Assembly: GCA_964402955.1 (NCBI GenBank)
Contig: CAYOEZ010000184.1
Span: 1 to 9,734, forward strand
Source: CAYOEZ01 sp964402955
GTDB taxonomy: Bacteria; Chloroflexota; DTOL01; DAOUCN01
Direction: 5' to 3'
Length of the DNA stretch: 9,734 nt
Positions 1 through 5,263 of the stretch are shown here, piece by piece. Every line of letters begins with the position of its first letter. Position 1 is the first letter of the stretch. The position numbers were made by a program, and so were the translations under genes. The notes beneath the pieces were generated by a model, which was given only the letters and a program-made list of their open reading frames with translations, was not told the DNA's origin and searched no databases.

Positions 1-1082
1 ACCAGGGGCACGTGATCCCACGCCAGAGAGGAAGCAGCCGTCGTCAGCCAGACGCTGGCACCAAGCACGAGCAGCCAAAACCCCGTTTCCAGACGCCGGG
101 CTCGCTGGCGCGAACCTCGCAGCCGGAACCAACGCCACAACGCCAGCGCCGCCAGCGCAAAGGGAACCAAGCCAAGCTGGTAGCTAATGGGATCATCGGG
201 ACCAGGAGTGCTGATGCCAAAGCCCCAGCGGGGATCGAAGAGCTGCGACAGATAGACGAAGTGGTCATGGAAGTCGTAGTAGCCGCCGAACCACTGCTGA
301 AGATTGACATAACGGGCCTCCAGCAGCGCAGGGAGGACGAAGAACGCGGCCAGGGCCAGGCCCAGCGCCATACCTGCTAGAGGGCCAAGCAGCGCCCGCA
401 GCGCTGTGCGCAGGCGTTGGCGGCCACTGTCCTGACCCCACGCCTGTCCCACTGCCAGGACCACGGCATAGGCCAGAAGCAGGGGGGTGAAGAGCAGAGC
501 GACCAGGTTCGAGCTCAGGTGGACGGCGGCGTAGGCAACCGCTGCCAGAGCAATGGACCAGGGGCCGGGGCGCAGGACCGCACGGCGCACGCCCAGCAGC
601 GCCAGCGGCAGTACCGCCAACGCCAGTGATTCGGCCATCGCCGCTCGCACATAGACGTCGAGCAAGTGATAGGGCACATAGACATAGGCCACGGCAGCAA
701 CCAGCGCCGCCCGCTCTCCCCGGTTGTCGCGGACGAAGAACCACATGCTCCAGGCACTAAGCAGCACGGTGGCGATGAGCGTGGCCTTGACCGCGCCTTC
801 GAGCGTCAGAGACAACAGCCGGTAGAGCACCGTACCCAGGAAGGTGGCGCCGGGCGCATAGATATTGAAGAAAGGATAGCCATACCCAAAAGCCCAATCC
901 GGCGACCAGCGCGGGAAGAGCACACCCTCATTCCAGGTGATGTTGTACTGCTGGACGAAGTAGACGTCGTGGCGGGCGTCGTGCGCGCCCCAGAAATAGC
1001 CGGGACGTAACAACGGCGCCACGGCGAACAGGGTCAACAAGGTCGTGACCCAGAAGGAAGGGGAACGGTAGAATGGCTTCAT
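1..1082 (-). CDS. Polytopic membrane protein, PTPS_related / GT-C-like (partial, 3' end off window)
   Basis: An open frame of 360 codons begins at an ATG at 1082 and runs off the left edge, so the C-terminus is missing. The translation opens MKPFYRSPSFWVTTLLTLFA, a first membrane span. It then has an extracytoplasmic loop with GAHDARHDVYFVQQYN and the FPRWSPDWAFGYGYPFFNIY segment, followed by several hydrophobic spans. This His/Asp-containing loop, with the 'PRW.PD.AFGYGYP.FN.Y' pattern, is what I know from the '6-pyruvoyl-tetrahydropterin synthase-related' membrane family (PF10131-like). That family is thought to be GT-C-type glycosyltransferases or their relatives, using polyprenyl-phosphate sugars outside the membrane. 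It starts 6 bp after the stop of the upstream membrane protein and has only a weak ribosome site (GAG), so the two are probably co-transcribed and co-translated. The family assignment is fairly sure; substrate and enzymatic activity are unknown. Confidence 0.8.
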   Translation of the reverse strand, partial: MKPFYRSPSFWVTTLLTLFAVAPLLRPGYFWGAHDARHDVYFVQQYNITWNEGVLFPRWSPDWAFGYGYPFFNIYAPGATFLGTVLYRLLSLTLEGAVKATLIATVLLSAWSMWFFVRDNRGERAALVAAVAYVYVPYHLLDVYVRAAMAESLALAVLPLALLGVRRAVLRPGPWSIALAAVAYAAVHLSSNLVALLFTPLLLAYAVVLAVGQAWGQDSGRQRLRTALRALLGPLAGMALGLALAAFFVLPALLEARYVNLQQWFGGYYDFHDHFVYLSQLFDPRWGFGISTPGPDDPISYQLGLVPFALAALALWRWFRLRGSRQRARRLETGFWLLVLGASVWLTTAASSLAWDHVPL

Positions 1083-1088
1083 GCCAGC

Positions 1089-2594
1089 TCAAGGCACTTT
1101 CAAGGCGTTGCCGCCAGCGGTACGCAGGCGTTCCTGCGTCTGCCAATTGTAAAGACCGAGGGTGAGGTGAAGACCGGCAGGCGCATCCGGCGGGACAATA
1201 AGATGGTAGGTGTCGGTCATGATCTCGCCCGGCTTCCAGGTCGTCATCGGACGCTCGCCGCCCAGCGGCTGAACGTCGATCTGGCTGTGGGTGGCGCCGG
1301 CGGCGTCTTCGGCATGGAGAAAGATGTTGTAGTCGAAGTCGAGTGGCTGCAGGGCCATCCATTCGGCATGGACTGTGACGTCGGCGCCAGGCGCTGGGGT
1401 TCCCTCACGCTCCAGGCGCAGGAGCATGACCTGCTGGTCGCCGAAGGTGGCGACGGCCGTGGAGGGCACGTCATAGACCACCCTGGCCGGCGACAGGAAT
1501 GGGGCGGCGCCGAGCAAGGGCAGGATGAGCAGCGCCGCCCACAGGGGCGCCTGGCGCAGTTCGGGCAGAAATCGCAGCGCCGACGCGGCTGTCACCGCCA
1601 GCAGGGGAAGGGCTAGCAGCAGCAGGTGCCAGGGCGCCGGCACGGTGGCGAGAATGATGGCGACACGCTGCACAACAACGTCGAGGCTGGCGAGAACCAG
1701 CAGCAGACCGAGGGCAAGTGGCCAAAGCCACGGTGAGATCAAGAGGAACCGGCGGCCACCCAACGCCCATAGCGACACAATGAGCAGCCCAAGGAGGGGC
1801 AGCCCAAGCGTCAAGCTCAGCGCAGGCCCCGCATTGGCCAACCCAATGGCATCGGTGATCCAGACCCATCCTGGCTCGACGAGTTGGTAGGCCTGGACGC
1901 CCAGGGCGTCACCGGCCGGGAGCAGGGGTCGCGACCAAGGGGTATTCAGGAGCAGGCCCAGAAAGGCGCCCACCAGCACCGCCAGCACCCCCGTCCACCG
2001 CCGCCTGGCCAGCGCCATGACCAGCAGCGCCATTGCCGCCCACAAACCCAGTCCCGGCAGGGAGGCGAGGGCGATGAAACTGCCGGCGGCTGCCGCAAGC
2101 CGACCCCAGTGCGCAGGGATTGCCAGTCCCCAGGCCGCCAGCGCCAGGGCTGCCGCCACCCAGAGCGCGGCCAAATCGCCGGTAAGGTAGAGGGCGCCGA
2201 GGAGTGGAGGCGCCAGGACAGCCAAGAGCGCCGCCAGCACACCGGCGCGGGCGCCCGCCAGGAAACTCGCCCAGCCCAGCAGAGCCAGGGCTAACACAGC
2301 CAGGGCCAGGCCCATGCTGCCCTTGATTGCCGTCACGCCGCTGACACCCAGCAGGCGCCAGGCCCGGGCAATGGCGTAGGGCCATGGACCTTCCCCGCGC
2401 CAGCGGTCAAGCGGCTGCCCTAGCGCCGGCCCCTCACCTCGCTCGACAGCGTAGAGCTTGAGCACCGGCAGCGGACCCGCCTGGCTCGCAGGCAGACCGG
2501 GTCGGGTCAATAGCGCCCAGGCTGGCGCGGTCAGGAACAACGCCAGCAACACGTATCTGGCAACTGCGCTCACCGCCCCGAAGCGAACAGACAT
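1089..2594 (-). CDS. Polytopic membrane protein with C-terminal beta-sandwich-like domain
   Basis: This is a 501-residue protein. The first ~385 residues are a series of hydrophobic segments rich in Leu and Ala, beginning with YVLLALFLTAPAWALL at the N-terminus. The last ~110 residues are a soluble domain (from about VVYDVPSTAVATFGDQ to the end) with patterns such as DFDYNIFLHAEDAAG, WKPGEIMTDTYHLIVPPD, LTLGLYNWQTQERL and a final GGNALKVP. I recognise this C-terminal module from large Chloroflexota membrane proteins of the mannosyltransferase-like type. It is probably extracytoplasmic. I chose the ATG at 2594 rather than an in-frame ATG at 2666: the longer form would run 38 bp into xpt, its extra 24 residues (MVRSTWRRPAFPERR...) are not membrane-like, and a promoter lies only 6 bp before 2594. 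It heads a two-gene unit with the partial membrane gene downstream. A role in envelope polysaccharide or glycolipid assembly is inferred from type and pairing; no catalytic motif was identified. Confidence 0.75.
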   Translation of the reverse strand: MSVRFGAVSAVARYVLLALFLTAPAWALLTRPGLPASQAGPLPVLKLYAVERGEGPALGQPLDRWRGEGPWPYAIARAWRLLGVSGVTAIKGSMGLALAVLALALLGWASFLAGARAGVLAALLAVLAPPLLGALYLTGDLAALWVAAALALAAWGLAIPAHWGRLAAAAGSFIALASLPGLGLWAAMALLVMALARRRWTGVLAVLVGAFLGLLLNTPWSRPLLPAGDALGVQAYQLVEPGWVWITDAIGLANAGPALSLTLGLPLLGLLIVSLWALGGRRFLLISPWLWPLALGLLLVLASLDVVVQRVAIILATVPAPWHLLLLALPLLAVTAASALRFLPELRQAPLWAALLILPLLGAAPFLSPARVVYDVPSTAVATFGDQQVMLLRLEREGTPAPGADVTVHAEWMALQPLDFDYNIFLHAEDAAGATHSQIDVQPLGGERPMTTWKPGEIMTDTYHLIVPPDAPAGLHLTLGLYNWQTQERLRTAGGNALKVP

Positions 2595-2600
2595 AAGGCG

Positions 2601-2609
2601 ATTATAGCA
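2601..2609 (-). promoter_or_regulatory. Extended -10 promoter for the membrane-protein operon; predicts leaderless mRNA
   Basis: On the minus strand the bases read TGCTATAAT, a perfect extended -10 (TGnTATAAT). Exactly six bases (CGCCTT) separate it from the ATG at 2594. Transcription normally starts about seven bases after the -10, so the first transcribed base would be at or beside the A of the start codon, leaving no room for a ribosome site. No good -35 hexamer is seen at 16-18 bp, which is usual for extended -10 promoters. It sits in the 34 bp gap after the xpt stop. Confidence 0.6.
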
Positions 2610-2628
2610 CAGGGTGCAGGTGCGCCTC

Positions 2629-3246
2629 TCAGGAAAGGCTGGGCGGCGCCAAGTTGAGCGTACCACCCTCCAGGCTCGTCACCTTCACCAGAGAGACCAC
2701 CGGCGCGCCGAAACGCTCCAGTTCACTGCGGCCCTGCTCGAACGTCTTTTCGAGCACCACACCGAAGGCTGCAATCTCGGCCCCTGCCATCTGCACCAGG
2801 TCGCCCAGCGCCGCCATCGTGGTGCCCTGGGCCAGGAAATCATCCACGATATAGACGCGAGCGCCCTTGGGGATGACATGGCTGCCCAGGTAGAGCTTGA
2901 CCGGCTTGTTCTTAGTGCGACTGAAGGAGTCGATCTCGTAGTAGCCGCCGTCGGGCAGCGTGATGGGCCGGCTCTTCTTGGCGAAAACAACGGAAGCCGG
3001 GTGCGGCCACTGCTCGTTGTTGACGGTCATGGCAGTGAAGACGGCGATACTGATGCCCGACGCTTCGGCGGTAAAGATGACATCGATGGGCTGATGATGG
3101 ACCACGCCCGCCAGCACCGTGCCGGCGTAGGCGCTGAAGGCATAGTCGATGCGGTGGTTGAGCAGCGTATCGACGTTGACGATGCTGTCACCCACGGCTT
3201 TGCCCTGCTCGCTCACCAGGGCGTTGATACGTTCGAGGAGATACAT
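2629..3246 (-). CDS. xpt: Xanthine phosphoribosyltransferase
   Basis: This 205-residue protein converts xanthine and PRPP to XMP in purine salvage, in the cytoplasm. It matches the Bacillus Xpt pattern along its whole length: VDTLLNHRID at 25-34, EASGISIAV at 61-69, VVFAKKS at 86-92, the PRPP-binding motif VYIVDDFLAQGTT at 131-143 with its Asp pair, VVLEKTFEQGRSEL at 163-176 and SLVKVTSLEGG at 185-195. Bacillus Xpt is about 194 residues, so this is a full-length protein with a few extra residues. The ATG at 3246 gives the expected N-terminus; the ribosome site is weak (GGACGAG about 10 bases upstream). The gene lies behind a short leader with its own promoter and a terminator-like hairpin. 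No purine riboswitch fits in that leader, which is too short. Adenine phosphoribosyltransferase is the closest alternative family, but the LNH and LEKTF patterns favour Xpt. Confidence 0.9.
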   Translation of the reverse strand: MYLLERINALVSEQGKAVGDSIVNVDTLLNHRIDYAFSAYAGTVLAGVVHHQPIDVIFTAEASGISIAVFTAMTVNNEQWPHPASVVFAKKSRPITLPDGGYYEIDSFSRTKNKPVKLYLGSHVIPKGARVYIVDDFLAQGTTMAALGDLVQMAGAEIAAFGVVLEKTFEQGRSELERFGAPVVSLVKVTSLEGGTLNLAPPSLS

Positions 3247-3273
3247 GGCTGCGCTCGTCCAGAACCGGCCGGG

Positions 3274-3306
3274 AAAAAGAAGAGGCGCCCCTTGAGAAGG
3301 CGCCTC
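3274..3306 (-). terminator. Terminator-like hairpin in the xpt leader (possible attenuator)
   Basis: Reading the minus strand, GAGGCGCC at 3306-3299 is mirrored by GGCGCCTC at 3289-3282, with a nine-base loop (TTCTCAAGG). The loop can extend the stem by two T-A pairs if two G residues are bulged. The stem is followed at once by the T-rich run TTCTTTTT (3281-3274). This is the shape of an intrinsic terminator. It lies 28 bp before the xpt start and only about six bases after the likely transcription start, so it may attenuate xpt, terminate transcripts coming from the DUF433 gene, or do both. Confidence 0.6.
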
Positions 3307-3318
3307 ATTGCTGGCTGC

Positions 3319-3327
3319 ATTCTATCA
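3319..3327 (-). promoter_or_regulatory. Extended -10 promoter for xpt
   Basis: The minus strand reads TGATAGAAT, an extended -10 with one mismatch to TATAAT. A partial -35 (TTGCCG, 3349-3344) stands 19 bp upstream, four of six bases matching TTGACA. No other -10 candidate was found between here and the xpt ATG. The TG of this element is also part of the TGA that ends the truncated toxin frame. Confidence 0.4.
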
Positions 3328-3450
3328 CATGGCCTGGCCGTCACGGCAAGCGCTAACCGTTGTCGTTACATCAACCCCGTAGCCTCGCAACGCACGAGCG
3401 ACGGCGGAATCGACATGCTCGTCAAGGTGAAACCGCACACGCGAAGGCAT
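3325..3450 (-). pseudogene. 5' stump of a DUF5615 (PIN-like, Mut7-C-like) toxin
   Basis: A 41-codon frame starts at an ATG at 3450 and ends in TGA at 3327-3325. Its start, MPSRVRFHLDEHVDSAVARA, continues LRGYGVDVTTTV. This is the characteristic N-terminus of DUF5615 PIN-like toxins, which usually read RFHLDEN.D..IA..LR..GIDVTTT and run to roughly 110-120 residues. After VTTTV the match stops, and the frame ends nine codons later in the xpt promoter. The later acidic residues expected of the nuclease fold are therefore absent. The stump lies 43 bp downstream of the DUF433 gene on the same strand, the usual antitoxin-toxin order for this pair. I infer that the 3' two-thirds was deleted and that no active toxin is made. 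Confidence 0.65.
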
Positions 3451-3493
3451 GAGAGCTCGTGCCAGTTAATGCCTTACATGAATACGCCGTTCG

Positions 3494-3808
3494 TCAGGCT
3501 GCAGCGCTCATCCGGCGCAACTTTTCCTGCAAAGGTGATGGATTGTTATGACGAAACGCTTCCGCAAAGGACTCGTCCGCCTCAATGCGCAGGTCGATCT
3601 CCGCACGGTGCTCATAGTAGTACGCTATGGCAGCATAGACGGCCGCTAGTGGCAGATCATAGTTGCCAGCGATTTCCTCGAGGGCCTGACCCAATCGTAA
3701 ATGCATCAGCACCACATCGTCCACAGTGATACGCGTGCCTGCCAATCGGGGCTTGCCGCCTCGTACGCCGAGCTTCACTTCGATGAGATGATCCAGAAGG
3801 GTCGCCAT
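3494..3808 (-). CDS. DUF433 family antitoxin-like protein
   Basis: This is a 104-residue protein. It carries the DUF433 core: GKPRLAGTRITVDDVVLMHL at about 18-37, then an amphipathic stretch LEEIAGNYDLPLAAVYAAIAYYYEHRAEID at about 43-72, which forms the helix-turn-helix-like DNA-binding unit of the family. DUF433 proteins are known as predicted antitoxins paired with DUF5615 PIN-like toxins; they neutralise the toxin and repress their own operon. Here the toxin gene next door is reduced to a stump, so this looks like an orphan antitoxin. The ATG at 3808 is supported by the ribosome site GGAGAGAG about 9-10 bases upstream (3824-3817). Length is normal for the family and the frame looks intact. 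Confidence 0.85.
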   Translation of the reverse strand: MATLLDHLIEVKLGVRGGKPRLAGTRITVDDVVLMHLRLGQALEEIAGNYDLPLAAVYAAIAYYYEHRAEIDLRIEADESFAEAFRHNNPSPLQEKLRRMSAAA

Positions 3809-3862
3809 ACGCGTTTCTCTCTCCGCACAGATCGCCAGCTCAAACCGGCTGAACTACAGGCA

Positions 3863-3871
3863 ATTTTACCA
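3863..3871 (-). promoter_or_regulatory. Extended -10 promoter for the DUF433 gene
   Basis: The minus strand reads TGGTAAAAT, an extended -10 with one mismatch to TATAAT, placing the start of transcription near 3856. That leaves a leader of about 48 bases that contains the GGAGAGAG ribosome site. No convincing -35 was found at normal spacing; a TTGTCT lies 20 bp upstream. Confidence 0.45.
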
Positions 3872-4167
3872 CAAGCTGACAGGCGCAGAGACAACTGAGA
3901 TGACCGGAGACCACAAGGATTCTACATTCAGCCTATCACCGCCCACACTTCCAGCTTGGTACGCAGGCGACGGATCACCTCGTCGGTGAACTCAGAGGTC
4001 GTATAGGAGGTTGGCCGACGGGCAAATCTGCTGATTCTTGTCGGCAGGTAGCCAGCGTGTTGTAGTCGGCGGTCAACCGGGTGGGCCAATTTGGCGATTG
4101 TGAAGCAGTACAGGCAAGATTCCAGCATTGGTCGGATCAGCAACGCTTATGCGACTTGCCATCTGAT
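3872..4167. other. Intergenic region between divergent DUF433 and DUF488 genes; no recognised gene
   Basis: About 300 bases separate the DUF433 promoter from the first DUF488 start. The minus strand has a 71-codon frame (4143-3928) ending SEFTDEVIRRLRTKLEVW plus four residues. Its last 25 residues look compositionally like real protein, but I do not recognise them, and it has no ribosome site. It may be the 3' remnant of a lost gene. No clear promoter for the DUF488 operon was found here. The best candidate, TTGGCG with an 18 bp gap to CAAGAT near 4090-4120, is poor. Confidence 0.3.
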
Positions 4168-4746
4168 ATGGCTCAGCCTGACTCCCTTACTCCCATCTTC
4201 ACCATCGGTTACGGCGCTCGCAGCCTGGAAGCATTCGTTGCCGTCTTGAAGTCGTACGAGATTGGCTATCTCATCGATGTGCGCTCTGCTCCCTACTCGA
4301 AGTTCAAGCCTGAATTCTCGCGACGAGAACTAGAAGCGGCTGTGCAGGCCGCGGGCATCCGCTACGTGTTTATGGGCGAGTCCTTGGGGGGGAAGCCGGA
4401 CGACCCCGATTGCTATGAGGATGACAAGGTGATATACGAGCGGGTGCGGGAGAAGGCGTTCTACCGGCAGGGCATCGACCGCGTGCATGCAGCGTTTGAA
4501 AAGCAGCTGCGGATCGTTCTCATGTGCAGCGAGGGCAAACCGGAGCAGTGCCATCGCAGCAAGTTGCTCGGCGAAACACTGGTCGCTACCGGCATCCCCG
4601 TGGTGCACATCGACGAGAACGATGATGCCAGAACCCACGCTGAGGTGATCGAACGTCTCACCGGTGGACAGCTCGGTCTGTTCGGCCAGCAGGCATTCAC
4701 ATCGCGTAAGCGCTATGGCTCTGGTGAGGAGGAGACGGATGCCTGA
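4168..4746 (+). CDS. DUF488 family protein, first copy
   Basis: This is a 192-residue protein with all the sequence marks of DUF488: FTIGYGARSLEAF at 11-23, the IDVRSAPYSKFKPEF block at 36-50, the ESLGGKP motif at 71-77 and LMCSEGKPEQCHRSKLL near the C-terminus (118-134), whose Cys-Glu and Cys-His-Arg residues are the conserved, probably active-site, core. The family's biochemical activity is not established to my knowledge. It is often found beside nucleic-acid-processing and defence-type genes. I chose the ATG at 4168 because the conserved fold starts at residue 10. An upstream in-frame ATG at 4081 would add 29 residues of no recognisable character. Neither start has a clear ribosome site. 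It is the first gene of a three-gene set and overlaps the second DUF488 gene by 8 bp. The fold and family are sure; function is not. Confidence 0.88.
   Translation: MAQPDSLTPIFTIGYGARSLEAFVAVLKSYEIGYLIDVRSAPYSKFKPEFSRRELEAAVQAAGIRYVFMGESLGGKPDDPDCYEDDKVIYERVREKAFYRQGIDRVHAAFEKQLRIVLMCSEGKPEQCHRSKLLGETLVATGIPVVHIDENDDARTHAEVIERLTGGQLGLFGQQAFTSRKRYGSGEEETDA
4726..4734 (+). promoter_or_regulatory. Strong ribosome binding site for the second DUF488 gene
   Basis: The bases GAGGAGGAG lie inside the end of the first DUF488 gene, four bases before the ATG at 4739. This decides the start of the second gene over an in-frame ATG at 4664 and points to translational coupling across the 8 bp overlap (ATGCCTGA). 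Confidence 0.75.
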
Positions 4747-5236
4747 TTTCATCACCATCGGCGTCTATGGCTTCGATGAGGCAAGCTTCTTCCAAGCCCT
4801 GCAAAACGCAGGTGTGGACACGTTTTGCGATCTGCGCGCGCGGCGTGGGGTGCGAGGATCGGCCTATGTTTTTGCAAACAGCGAACGCTTGCAGGCAAGG
4901 CTGGCCGGCCTGGACATCCGTTACCTGCACCGGCCGGAGCTGGCTCCGAGTCAGGCCTTACGACAGCGCCAGGCCGATACAGACAAGTCAAACAAGACAG
5001 CCAAACGCCAGCGGACGATGTTAAGTCCGAACTTTGTCGACGCCTACAAACAAGAAGTTCTAGCCGAGTTTGATAGTATGGGATTCATTACCGGCCTGGG
5101 ACCTGATGCGCAGGTCGTTGTCTTGTTCTGCGTCGAGCGCGAACCGGCGGCTTGTCATCGGTCGCTGTTAGCCGCGCGTTTGGCAGAGGAGCAGGGTGTG
5201 CATGTCACACACCTGATGCCAGCCAACAGCAGCTAG
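4739..5236 (+). CDS. DUF488 family protein, divergent second copy
   Basis: This is a 165-residue protein. It keeps the family frame: FITIGVYGFD at 4-13, CDLRARRGVRGS at 30-41 in place of the usual DVRS.P.S, a RYLHRPELAPS segment at 61-71, and the C-terminal LFCVEREPAACHRSLLAARL with the conserved Cys-Glu and Cys-His-Arg. It differs from the first copy in the central block and carries a basic, polar insert (about 72-93, with KSNKTAKRQR). It is a divergent paralogue, not a recent duplicate. The start at 4739 follows a strong ribosome site and overlaps the end of the first copy by 8 bp, so the two proteins are probably made together and could form a heteromer. The helicase gene begins 27 bp downstream. 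Family assignment is good; the activity is unknown. Confidence 0.85.
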   Translation: MPDFITIGVYGFDEASFFQALQNAGVDTFCDLRARRGVRGSAYVFANSERLQARLAGLDIRYLHRPELAPSQALRQRQADTDKSNKTAKRQRTMLSPNFVDAYKQEVLAEFDSMGFITGLGPDAQVVVLFCVEREPAACHRSLLAARLAEEQGVHVTHLMPANSS

Positions 5237-5263
5237 CGTCCCCGAGGGAAATGTGAAACGGCC

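Noticed and set aside
2595..2666. Longer N-terminus for the membrane protein (ATG at 2666)
   Set aside because: It would overlap xpt, lies before the clear -10 element at 2601-2609, and adds a non-membrane, Arg-rich stretch.
3247..3330. Purine riboswitch upstream of xpt
   Set aside because: The leader from the likely start of transcription to the ATG is only about 65 bases and contains one terminator-like hairpin. There is no three-way junction and no conserved purine-aptamer loop sequence.
2614..3729. Plus-strand open frame of 371 codons across xpt and the DUF433 region
   Set aside because: It is antisense to two recognised genes, has Arg/His/Gln-rich composition typical of shadow frames, and shows no known motif.
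3928..4143. 71-codon minus-strand frame as a real gene
   Set aside because: No ribosome site and no recognised family. Kept only as a possible remnant in the intergenic entry.
4081..4167. Longer N-terminus for the first DUF488 protein (ATG at 4081)
   Set aside because: The extra 29 residues do not resemble the family, whose fold begins shortly after the ATG at 4168. No ribosome site supports either start, so this is a judgement.
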